From Clostridium muellerianum (lineage in GTDB: Bacteria; Bacillota; Clostridia; Clostridiales; Clostridiaceae): a DNA stretch of 64,000 nt. Each line of letters begins with the position of its first letter. Position 1 is the stretch's first letter. Of the stretch, positions 1-6,925 are shown in pieces. The stretch spans positions 310,001-374,000 of the forward strand of contig NZ_JABBNI010000014.1 in NCBI RefSeq assembly GCF_012926525.1, in the 5' to 3' direction. Both the position numbers and the translations under genes were made by a program. The notes below the pieces were generated by a model. The model was not told the origin of the DNA, ran no database searches, and worked only from the letters and a program-made list of their open reading frames with translations.

Positions 1-18
1 TATTTGCCACAAATCACA

Positions 19-1851
19 TTAGATACTAATTTTAATACTTTCTATTTCCTTTTCTTGAAGTAATTGATTTGTATATAATCTATAGTAATATCCTTTTCTT
101 CTTAGTAATTCTTTATGATTTCCAGCTTCAACAATTTTTCCTTTTCCTATTACAAGTATTTTATCTGCTGAAACTATAGTAGAAAGTCTATGAGCAATTA
201 TAAAACTTGTTCTTCCTGCAAGAGTTTTTTCTATAGCAGTTTCTATTATTTTCTCAGTTTCTGTATCAATTGAAGAAGTTGCTTCATCAAGAACAAATAT
301 AGCTGGGTTTGCTATAATAGCTCTTGCAAAAGAAATAAGTTGTTTTTCACCTGTAGAAATATTTCCTCCATCTTCACCTACCTCTGTATCATAGCCTTTT
401 TCCATCTTCATAATAAATCTGTGAGCATTTACAAGCTTTGCTGATTTTTCTATTTCTTCTTGAGTTGCATCAAGCTTTCCATATCTAATATTGTCTTTTA
501 TGGTTCCACTAAATAAATGTGGACTTTGAAGCACATATCCTAAATTCCAGTGCAGCCATAATAAAGATCTTTCTCTATATTCTTTACCATCAATTAAAAT
601 TTGTCCGCTATTTGGTTCATAAAACCTACATAATAAATTTACAATAGTACTTTTACCAGACCCTGTTTCTCCAACTAATGCTATAGTTTCTCCTTTTTTA
701 ACTTTTAAATTAAAGTTTTGAAGTACCTTTTCTCCATTTGGATAACAAAAACTTACATTTTTAAATTCTATATCTCCACGAATTTTTTCCCAATTTTCTT
801 TTTTAGGATTAAATAAGTCTCCATATTTCTTTATTGCATCTTCTTTATCCCTTATGTCTGGTTCTGTTTCAACAAGAGTTAGTACTCTTTCTGCAGAAGC
901 CTGTGCATTTTGAAGTTCTGCAAGAGTCTCAGCTAGCCTAGCTAAAGGATCAAAGAATTGTATAGTATATGAAATAAACATTACAAAAGTACCATAAGTC
1001 AGTGTTCCTGAAATTACTTTAGAACCACCAACGCAAAGTGCCAAACCAGTGCCTATGCTTCCCATGGATATAACTATAGGAAGAAAAAGAGATGAAAACA
1101 TTACAGTTCTTATAGAAAAATACCTCATGTTATCCGCATCTTTTTTAAATTCTATTAAGTTTTCTGCTTCACGCACTAGTGTTTTAGTAGTTTTTGCACC
1201 TGATACCTCTTCACTAAAATCTGATGTTATCTGCGAATTCAGTTTTCTAACATTTCTATAAGACTTTAAAATCTTCCTTTGAAAATAAATTCCTGTTAAA
1301 AATAAAGGTAAAACAACACATATACTTATAAGTGTAAGATTTACATTATTATATAACATTATCATTATAAAGCCACTCATCATTGCAATAGCCCATACCA
1401 TGTCAATTAAACCCCAGGAAATTATTTCACTAAGTCTTGCTATATCTGAAGTCATTCTAGCCATAAGCCACCCCACAGATGAATTATCATAATAAGAAAA
1501 CGACAATTGTTGAAGTCTTTTAAACCCTAATTTTCTTATATGATATGCAAGACCTGTTTCTATTTTTCCTGCTTGCATTATAAATAGCTTTATATTTACA
1601 GCCTGAATAAAAATAACACAAAAGTAAATTAAAGCAAAAATTTTAAAACCTACAACCGTCTTATTTGTAATAAAATTATCTATAGCATATCTCGTTAAAA
1701 GTGGCATTAAAGCATCTATGCCAGCTACTATTACCATAAGAAAAGCCATAAAAAAAAGTCCTCTTTTAAATTCTACAAGATACTTAAAAAATCTTTTCCA
1801 TATTCCCATATCTAATTTTTCTGTAACTTTATATTCATCTTCCCTAGCCAT
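19..1851 (-). CDS. heterodimeric ABC exporter half-transporter, catalytic-Glu subunit
   Basis: A full ABC exporter half-transporter of about 610 residues: an N-terminal six-helix membrane domain (about residues 20-320) followed by a nucleotide-binding domain with Walker A GETGSGKST near 395 and an intact Walker B plus catalytic Glu (FVLDEATSS, near 520). The signature motif is degenerate: ISTGE where LSGGQ is expected. The H-loop is AHRLST. With the adjacent upstream subunit, whose signature is intact but whose Walker B Glu is replaced, this makes the asymmetric pair typical of drug exporters such as BmrCD, LmrCD and TM287/288. I chose the ATG at 1851 because AGGAGGTG lies just upstream; an upstream in-frame GTG overlaps that ribosome site. 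Substrate is unknown; multidrug or peptide export is inferred from family. Confidence 0.9.
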   Translation of the reverse strand: MAREDEYKVTEKLDMGIWKRFFKYLVEFKRGLFFMAFLMVIVAGIDALMPLLTRYAIDNFITNKTVVGFKIFALIYFCVIFIQAVNIKLFIMQAGKIETGLAYHIRKLGFKRLQQLSFSYYDNSSVGWLMARMTSDIARLSEIISWGLIDMVWAIAMMSGFIMIMLYNNVNLTLISICVVLPLFLTGIYFQRKILKSYRNVRKLNSQITSDFSEEVSGAKTTKTLVREAENLIEFKKDADNMRYFSIRTVMFSSLFLPIVISMGSIGTGLALCVGGSKVISGTLTYGTFVMFISYTIQFFDPLARLAETLAELQNAQASAERVLTLVETEPDIRDKEDAIKKYGDLFNPKKENWEKIRGDIEFKNVSFCYPNGEKVLQNFNLKVKKGETIALVGETGSGKSTIVNLLCRFYEPNSGQILIDGKEYRERSLLWLHWNLGYVLQSPHLFSGTIKDNIRYGKLDATQEEIEKSAKLVNAHRFIMKMEKGYDTEVGEDGGNISTGEKQLISFARAIIANPAIFVLDEATSSIDTETEKIIETAIEKTLAGRTSFIIAHRLSTIVSADKILVIGKGKIVEAGNHKELLRRKGYYYRLYTNQLLQEKEIESIKISI

Positions 1852-1868
1852 AATAGTCACCTCCTAAA

Positions 1869-3668
1869 CTACTCATTACAAGCTTCCTTTTCATCATAGT
1901 CATCTAAGGAATTTTGTATTTCCCATATTCTCTTATAAATACCTTCCTTCTTTATAAGCTCCTTATGAGTACCTAATGCTTCTATCTTTCCATCATTTAA
2001 AACTATAATCTTGTCAGCTTCCATAACCGTTGAGATTCTATGTGATATTATAAATGTAGTAACATCCTTACTTTTTTCATTAAGATGCTGTCTTATAACT
2101 TTATCTGTTTCAGCATCTACTGCACTTAATGAATCATCAAAAATTAGTATAGGTAGATTCTTTATAAGAGTTCGTGCTATAGAAATTCTCTGACGCTGTC
2201 CACCAGACAAATTCACACCATTCTCACCAACTATAGTTTCATATCCCTTTTCAAAGGAAGTTATAACATCATGAATTGCAGCCATAGAAGCTGCAGTTCT
2301 GACTTCACTTAGGTCAGCATCTAATTTTGCTATTTTAATATTTTCTTCTATAGTCCTTGAATACAGAAAAGCTTCTTGAAGCACAATACCAATATTATTT
2401 CTTATCCACTTTCTATTTATATCTCTAAGCTCTATTCCATCAATTTTTATAGATCCTTTATTATAGTCATAAAGCCTTAATAAAAGATGAACTAATGACG
2501 ACTTACCTGAACCAGTAGAACCTACTAATGCCACAGTTTCCCCTTTATTAACTTTAAAGCTTATGTCTTGAAGTACACTTTTTCCTTTTTCATATTCAAA
2601 ACTCACATGATCAAAGCATATTTCACCATTTATCTTTGGTCTCAATGCTTTTCCATTTTCCTTTTCTTTTTCTATTTCAAGAATTTCTGTTATTCTATTA
2701 AGTGAAACCGTCATCTTTCCCATATCAGAAAGAATTCTTCCTAGCTGTCTTACAGGCCATAAAAGCATTCCTTCATAAGTATTAAATACTACTAAAGCAC
2801 CTAAGCTCATTTCACCCTTTACTGTAAAATAAATACCTGACATAAGCACCAAGCCTATTTGAATCATACAAAGGAAATCTGATATTGCCCAGTAACTTGA
2901 TAATAGTTTTATTATCTTAAAAATAGAAGATCTATATTTCTCATTTTCCCTTTCATATTTTTGGATTTCGAAACTTTCTCGCCCAAAAGCTTTTACTACC
3001 CTTACCCCTGTTAAATTTTCTCTAAGTATAGAAGTAAGAACCCCTTCCTGCTCATCAGCTTTTTTAAAATTACGTCTAACACTTTTAAAAAACATTAAAG
3101 CAAATATAAATATAAATGGTACTACTATCATGGAAATAAGCGTCATTTTTTTATTTAAGGAAAGCATCATTAAAACAGCAAAAATTACAATAAAAAATGC
3201 TCTACCTATCTCCACCATTTCTACTGCAAAAAACTTTCTTACAGTATCTAAATCAGATGTACACCTTTGAATCAAATCACCAGATTCTGCATTTATATAA
3301 TATTCATATGGAAGATTTTGAATATGATTATATAACTTTACCCTTATATTTCTAGCCATATTTTCAGCTGCTTCAGCTGAGAACTTTCCTTTTAAGTAAA
3401 GAAAAATACCTCTCATACAAGTTAAGCTTACTAGTGCTATAGAGCATATCCATAAGTTTTTCCATAAAACTTCCCTTCCTCCTATGAAATTAATTAATCT
3501 TTCAATAGGTACAGGTACGCTTAATGGCTTATTGCCTATAATTGAATCTATTGTAACTTTAATAACCATTGGTTCCAACATAGCTACAAAAGAAGCAACT
3601 CCAATAGACAATATTGCTATAACATATAATAATTTACTCCCCTTAGTTAACTCCATAAATTTCTTCAT
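1869..3668 (-). CDS. heterodimeric ABC exporter half-transporter, degenerate-Walker-B subunit
   Basis: A 599-residue ABC half-exporter, first gene of a two-gene operon; its partner begins 17 bases downstream. Membrane domain about residues 15-330; Walker A GSTGSGKSS at 383-391; canonical LSGGQ at 487-491; Walker B ends FDDS at 510-513, so Asp sits where the catalytic Glu normally is. This defect and the partner's ISTGE signature fall in the same composite ATP site, leaving one consensus and one degenerate site, as in heterodimeric exporters. The ATG at 3668 has a GGGGG ribosome site and overlaps the stop of a 17-codon ORF (ATGA), suggesting translational coupling. A long leader with hairpins and other short ORFs lies upstream. 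Confidence 0.9.
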   Translation of the reverse strand: MKKFMELTKGSKLLYVIAILSIGVASFVAMLEPMVIKVTIDSIIGNKPLSVPVPIERLINFIGGREVLWKNLWICSIALVSLTCMRGIFLYLKGKFSAEAAENMARNIRVKLYNHIQNLPYEYYINAESGDLIQRCTSDLDTVRKFFAVEMVEIGRAFFIVIFAVLMMLSLNKKMTLISMIVVPFIFIFALMFFKSVRRNFKKADEQEGVLTSILRENLTGVRVVKAFGRESFEIQKYERENEKYRSSIFKIIKLLSSYWAISDFLCMIQIGLVLMSGIYFTVKGEMSLGALVVFNTYEGMLLWPVRQLGRILSDMGKMTVSLNRITEILEIEKEKENGKALRPKINGEICFDHVSFEYEKGKSVLQDISFKVNKGETVALVGSTGSGKSSLVHLLLRLYDYNKGSIKIDGIELRDINRKWIRNNIGIVLQEAFLYSRTIEENIKIAKLDADLSEVRTAASMAAIHDVITSFEKGYETIVGENGVNLSGGQRQRISIARTLIKNLPILIFDDSLSAVDAETDKVIRQHLNEKSKDVTTFIISHRISTVMEADKIIVLNDGKIEALGTHKELIKKEGIYKRIWEIQNSLDDYDEKEACNE

Positions 3669-3718
3669 TTACATGCCCCCCAATTGTTTTCTAAAATAAA
3701 AATTTGTTTTTTACTCAT
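3665..3718 (-). CDS. 17-residue leader peptide ORF overlapping the ABC exporter start
   Basis: Seventeen codons starting MSKKQIF and ending WGACK, with GGGGTGAT as ribosome site 4-5 bases before its ATG. Its TGA overlaps the ATG of the exporter gene (ATGA), an arrangement that lets terminating ribosomes reinitiate. I do not recognise the peptide. Drug-exporter operons such as B. subtilis bmrBCD carry short leader ORFs that couple translation stalling to expression, so a regulatory role is plausible; this is inference. It lies just downstream of an intrinsic terminator-like hairpin on the same strand. Confidence 0.55.
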   Translation of the reverse strand: MSKKQIFILENNWGACK

Positions 3719-3750
3719 GTTTATCACCCCTTTTGATATAAAACATATAA

Positions 3751-3781
3751 AAAAGCCGCAGAAAAAATTTCTACGGCTTTT
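3751..3781 (-). terminator. intrinsic hairpin in exporter leader (second)
   Basis: A 14-base stem with a single C:A/G:U position and a 3-base loop (AAAAGCCGCAGAAA against its complement), followed on the minus strand by a T-rich tract. It sits between the 28-codon ORF and the 17-codon ORF, upstream of the ABC exporter genes, and so could act as an attenuator. Confidence 0.7.
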
Positions 3782-3794
3782 AAAGCTTAGTAAT

Positions 3795-3881
3795 TTAACT
3801 CCATTTATTTATATCCTTTAAGTACACAATTATAAATATACTTAAGATCATAATTTCCATTATTAAATGAGTTAAATTCAT
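3795..3881 (-). CDS. 28-residue hydrophobic peptide ORF
   Basis: Twenty-eight codons from ATG to TAA, with a hydrophobic core (about residues 6-20, rich in Ile/Leu/Met) and a charged C-terminal tail, followed 14 bases later by an intrinsic terminator. No clear ribosome site precedes it; the upstream hairpin lies there instead. It could be a stalling leader ORF, a type I toxin-like membrane peptide, or chance. The position between two terminators, downstream of a strong promoter, favours a real transcribed unit; translation is uncertain. Confidence 0.35.
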   Translation of the reverse strand: MNLTHLIMEIMILSIFIIVYLKDINKWS

Positions 3882-3887
3882 AATAAA

Positions 3888-3912
3888 AGCCATAGGCGTA
3901 CAACCTATGGCT
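3888..3912 (-). terminator. intrinsic hairpin in exporter leader (first)
   Basis: Perfect 9-base stem AGCCATAGG/CCTATGGCT with a 7-base loop, followed on the minus strand by TTTTATT. It lies 22 bases after the stop of the 29-codon ORF and before the 28-codon ORF. It is T-rich on both flanks, so it may work on either strand. Confidence 0.65.
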
Positions 3913-3933
3913 TATTTTTACTACTGCAAAGTA

Positions 3934-4023
3934 TCAATAATTAAACGTACCAAGGTCGTACATATATAATTTATTAAACATTATTATAAAGCCAACAAAT
4001 CTTGCTATTTTACCCTTTAACAT
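3934..4023 (-). CDS. 29-residue leader ORF with strong ribosome site
   Basis: Twenty-nine codons, beginning MLKGKIARFVG and ending with TGA. GAGGAGG lies 7-9 bases before the ATG, and a sigma-A promoter (TTGAAA, 17 bases, TATAAT) sits about 40 bases upstream. A terminator-like hairpin follows the stop. The amphipathic basic peptide is not one I recognise. Promoter, ribosome site, short ORF and hairpin in that order are the parts of a ribosome-controlled attenuator for the ABC exporter downstream, but a free-standing small protein is also possible. Confidence 0.55.
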   Translation of the reverse strand: MLKGKIARFVGFIIMFNKLYMYDLGTFNY

Positions 4024-4056
4024 AATTACGACCTCCTCATTTAATACTTTTATTCC

Positions 4057-4085
4057 ATTATATACCTATATTTCAAAAATTTCAA
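4057..4085 (-). promoter_or_regulatory. sigma-A promoter of exporter leader
   Basis: On the minus strand TTGAAA (4080-4085) is followed by exactly 17 bases and TATAAT (4057-4062). The predicted start lies near 4050, about 27 bases upstream of the 29-codon ORF and about 380 bases upstream of the first exporter gene. Confidence 0.75.
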
Positions 4086-4188
4086 TACAAAAATTGATAA
4101 ATCTTAAATTTTAACACTTTTTTAAAATTAATAAAGATCACCTATATTTTTTAATCAAATTAAGTTCAAGTATCAATTAAATGGATAA

Positions 4189-4229
4189 AAAATATCTTAC
4201 ACAAAAATAATTTTCATGTAAGATATTTT
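4189..4229. terminator. bidirectional intrinsic terminator
   Basis: A 13-base perfect stem (AAAATATCTTACA against TGTAAGATATTTT) with T-tracts on both sides. On the minus strand it ends the PTS operon and its glucosidase remnant. Confidence 0.7.
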
Positions 4230-4318
4230 TAATTATTATAGCAAAAAAGATAAAATTAAGCGAATATTTAATTTATATATGTTATAAATTAAAATGCTAT
4301 TTTTAAAATCCGTTATTT

Positions 4319-4541
4319 TTACATACTTTTTACTACTGGATCTAAAAAACTTCTATTATACATTAAATCTGCTACATTAGAAGCTTCCAGGTCTGCTGCA
4401 TTATTACTTCTAGGATAAGGTGGCGTTAAATTCAAAACTATGCCTATCCTGCCTTTTGATTTACTTCTCCAATTCCATTTGGGTGGCGGAAGCTGCGCTT
4501 CCCCACCAAAAATCTTTTGGAAATTTATATTTAATACTCAT
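4319..4541 (-). pseudogene. remnant of GH1 6-phospho-beta-glucosidase
   Basis: The ATG at 4541 overlaps the stop of the PTS IIA gene (ATGA), and the first 21 codons encode a clear GH1 start (KFPKDFWWGSAASATQ). The frame then stops at 4461-4463, while the next frame continues with another GH1 block (GRIGIVLNLTPPYPRSNNA, then DLMYNRSFLDPVV) that in intact enzymes lies near residues 220-270, and ends with TAA at 4319. So about 200 internal residues, one frame and the whole C-terminal half, including both catalytic glutamates, are gone. In an intact operon this enzyme would hydrolyse the phosphodisaccharide delivered by the neighbouring PTS. Confidence 0.85.
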
Positions 4542-4858
4542 ATAGTTCTTCCCACCTTAACTTTATATAATTCTACTATTTCTAGTGCTAAATCCCTAAC
4601 TGTCATAGCTGTCATAAGGTGATCCTGTGCATGTACAAGTAAAATATTTACTGATCCTGCTTTACCACTTGCTTCTGTTTGAATTAGCTTTGTTTGGAAT
4701 TCATGAGCTTTTCCAAGTTCTTCTGAAGCCTTTTTTATTAATTCATCTGCTTTTTCGTAATTACCCTTTTTAGCTTCCTGTATTGCTTCCATAGAATAGG
4801 ATCTTCCATTTCCTGCATATAATATTAATTCAAATGGTACATTCTCTAATTCTTCCAT
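4538..4858 (-). CDS. PTS lactose/cellobiose-family IIA component
   Basis: About 106 residues of the PTS IIA lactose/cellobiose family, an all-helical trimeric phosphocarrier that takes phosphate from HPr and hands it to IIB. The active-site block VHAQDHLMTAMTV carries the phosphorylated His. The ATG at 4858 is preferred because AGAGGTG lies just upstream; a GTG at 4867 falls inside that ribosome site. It is third gene of a IIB-IIC-IIA operon, and its stop overlaps the start of a broken 6-phospho-beta-glucosidase. Confidence 0.9.
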   Translation of the reverse strand: MEELENVPFELILYAGNGRSYSMEAIQEAKKGNYEKADELIKKASEELGKAHEFQTKLIQTEASGKAGSVNILLVHAQDHLMTAMTVRDLALEIVELYKVKVGRTI

Positions 4859-4891
4859 TTCACACACCTCTAATTTTTCTTTTATTTTTGT

Positions 4892-6232
4892 TTAAGTTGT
4901 TAAATTGTTTTCATTTTTTATACTTCTATTTTTTGCTTTCTCAATAGCTTCCTTTGCTTCTTTTTCAGCTTTTTTATATTGTTTGTCTATAGTAAGTATA
5001 AACGGTAACCATATTAACAGAACAACTGTAAAATTGAAGAGCTGTAAAATTCCACCTGCAAGTGAATTTGTAGCCAGCATTCCACTAAAGAATATTGGTA
5101 TTGTCCATGATACTTCAACTCCTGTAGTTTGTGGAACTATTCCCGTTGCCATTGCAAAATAAGTAATTGCTGTTACCACCATTGGTGCCAAAATCCAAGG
5201 TATTATTATCATTGGATTTAAAACTATTGGAAGTCCAAATATTACAGGTTCATTTACATTAAATATTCCTGGTGGAGTAGCTATTTTACTTAATTCCTTA
5301 AGCTGCTTACTTCTTGCAAATATTAATATTCCCACAAGTACAGCAAGTGTCATACCTGTGCCACCCATTGAAACAGTAAATGTATCCATAAATTGTTTAG
5401 TAACTATGTGAGGTAAATGTGTTGCTCCTGAAGTAAAAGCTTGATAATTCTCTAAAGATAATGACCTCCATATTGGATCTAACGCAGAATTTATTAAAAT
5501 TTGACCATGCAAACCACAGAACCAGAATATTTGTGTAAAAAATATTGCAACTAAAGTAGCTGGAAGACTTGATCCTAATGCCATTAAAGGAGTTTGTACA
5601 AATCTATATATAAAATCGTGCATATTTCCCCAAGGAGTAAACATAAATATTATTCTTAAAACTAGGAAAAAACTTAATGTTATAAATGCTGGTATTAGCG
5701 AAGCAAAAGATTTTGATACTGCTTCTGGTACACCTTCTGGCATCTTAATTGTCCAATTTTTTTGTACTATTCTTCTATAAATTTCTGTTGCTAAAAAACC
5801 TGCAATCATTCCAACAAATAATCCTTTAGCTCCAAGTCTATCAAATGCAAGTACTGAATCAACAGAAACTCCTTTTGGCGTTTTAATCACAGTAGGAGTT
5901 AATATAATAAATGCTGCAACTGATACAGCTGCTCCATAAACCGCTTCTATCTTATAATGTTTACTTAAATTATACCCTATGCCAAACACTACAAATAATC
6001 CCATTATAGACATAGTAGAATTATTGGCTGCCCCTAAATAATTATTTAATACAGCCATTTGATCCTTTGACCAAAATGGTAAGTTTGTTATAACTACAAA
6101 AACTGAACCAAATATAATTAAAGGCAGAACTAACATAAATGCATCTCTGATAACTGTTAAATATACATTATTATTTAATTTTTCAGCTACTGGCATTAAG
6201 TATTTATCTAAGATTTCCATAAACTTTTTCAT
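4892..6232 (-). CDS. PTS cellobiose-family IIC permease
   Basis: A 446-residue polytopic membrane protein of the CelB/LicC type: N-terminal motif PVAEKLNNNVYLTVIRDAFM, about ten membrane segments, and the conserved IIC block FNVNEPVIFGLPIVLNP that lines the sugar site. It imports a beta-glucoside or chitobiose-like disaccharide with phosphorylation by the partner IIB. It lies between the IIB and IIA genes of one operon. Exact sugar cannot be read from sequence; the glucosidase remnant downstream suggests a beta-glucoside. Confidence 0.92.
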   Translation of the reverse strand: MKKFMEILDKYLMPVAEKLNNNVYLTVIRDAFMLVLPLIIFGSVFVVITNLPFWSKDQMAVLNNYLGAANNSTMSIMGLFVVFGIGYNLSKHYKIEAVYGAAVSVAAFIILTPTVIKTPKGVSVDSVLAFDRLGAKGLFVGMIAGFLATEIYRRIVQKNWTIKMPEGVPEAVSKSFASLIPAFITLSFFLVLRIIFMFTPWGNMHDFIYRFVQTPLMALGSSLPATLVAIFFTQIFWFCGLHGQILINSALDPIWRSLSLENYQAFTSGATHLPHIVTKQFMDTFTVSMGGTGMTLAVLVGILIFARSKQLKELSKIATPPGIFNVNEPVIFGLPIVLNPMIIIPWILAPMVVTAITYFAMATGIVPQTTGVEVSWTIPIFFSGMLATNSLAGGILQLFNFTVVLLIWLPFILTIDKQYKKAEKEAKEAIEKAKNRSIKNENNLTT

Positions 6233-6283
6233 GAATTTACACCCCTTTATTTGTTAAACGTTATCATTTTGCTTATTAAAAAA

Positions 6284-6589
6284 TTATTTTTTTATAAGTT
6301 CTATAGCTGCATCTAAAATTGCATTACCATCACATCTTCCATAGTCCATTGGTTTAATAATATCTATATTTATACCTATTTCTTTTGCCATTTTCTCAAA
6401 TTTCTGCTTTAAGAATCTCATTTGAGGTCCTATTAATAAAACATCTGCTTTTTTCATTTCTTCTTCTACTTTGTCTTGAGCAACAGCCCAAATTTTACAC
6501 TCTATGTTTCTTATTACCGCTGCTTCCTGCATCTTTTTTACTACTAAACTAGTAGACATTCCTGATGAACATGCTAATAAAATATTCAT
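6284..6589 (-). CDS. PTS cellobiose-family IIB component
   Basis: A 101-residue IIB protein with the phosphorylated Cys in its N-terminal loop (LLACSSGMSTS, Cys7) and a Rossmann-like layout. It is first gene of the PTS operon, with a good ribosome site (AAGGAGG) and a sigma-54 promoter about 50 bases upstream. It transfers phosphate from IIA to sugar bound by IIC. Confidence 0.92.
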   Translation of the reverse strand: MNILLACSSGMSTSLVVKKMQEAAVIRNIECKIWAVAQDKVEEEMKKADVLLIGPQMRFLKQKFEKMAKEIGINIDIIKPMDYGRCDGNAILDAAIELIKK

Positions 6590-6638
6590 AAATAATTCCT
6601 CCTTGACTATAAATTTCTTTATCCTTGCTTATTTATAT

Positions 6639-6656
6639 AGCAAAAAACATACCAAA
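6639..6656 (-). promoter_or_regulatory. sigma-54 (-24/-12) promoter of PTS operon
   Basis: On the minus strand TTGG (GG at 6652-6653) and TTTGCT (GC at 6640-6641) are separated by the exact 10 bases required between the GG and GC of a sigma-54 promoter. The operon's neighbour encodes a GAFTGA-bearing LevR-type activator, which makes the assignment strong. Confidence 0.85.
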
Positions 6657-6660
6657 ACAA

Positions 6661-6685
6661 AAACATAGGAACTTACCCTATGTTT
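6661..6685 (-). terminator. intrinsic terminator after levR-like gene
   Basis: Nine-base perfect stem AAACATAGG/CCTATGTTT with a 7-base loop, followed on the minus strand by a T-rich stretch. It would stop readthrough from the upstream activator gene just before the sigma-54 promoter. Confidence 0.6.
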
Positions 6686-6698
6686 CCATGATCTTTTA

Positions 6699-6799
6699 TA
6701 CACATTTTAAAAATTCAATACACATGACACTTATTATTAATGAGTATACTATTTATTTATACACATTGTACTTTTCTACAAACTTATTTCTATACACAT
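6699..6799 (-). promoter_or_regulatory. candidate upstream activator sites (four TACACAT repeats)
   Basis: Four copies of TACACAT (ATGTGTA on the minus strand) start at 6699, 6719, 6760 and 6793. Their spacings of 20, 41 and 33 bases are near 2, 4 and 3 helical turns, placing them on about the same face of the DNA 45-145 bases upstream of the sigma-54 promoter, where LevR-type activators bind. Confidence 0.5.
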
Positions 6800-6925
6800 A
6801 CTAATTTTTCTTATTTATTGAATGCAGATTAATCATCATTCAATAATTTATAGTACATATTTAACAAAATTTTACTTAAAATAAAAATGGCCCTATAAAT
6901 ATTAAATGAAATTAGTAAATTCAAC

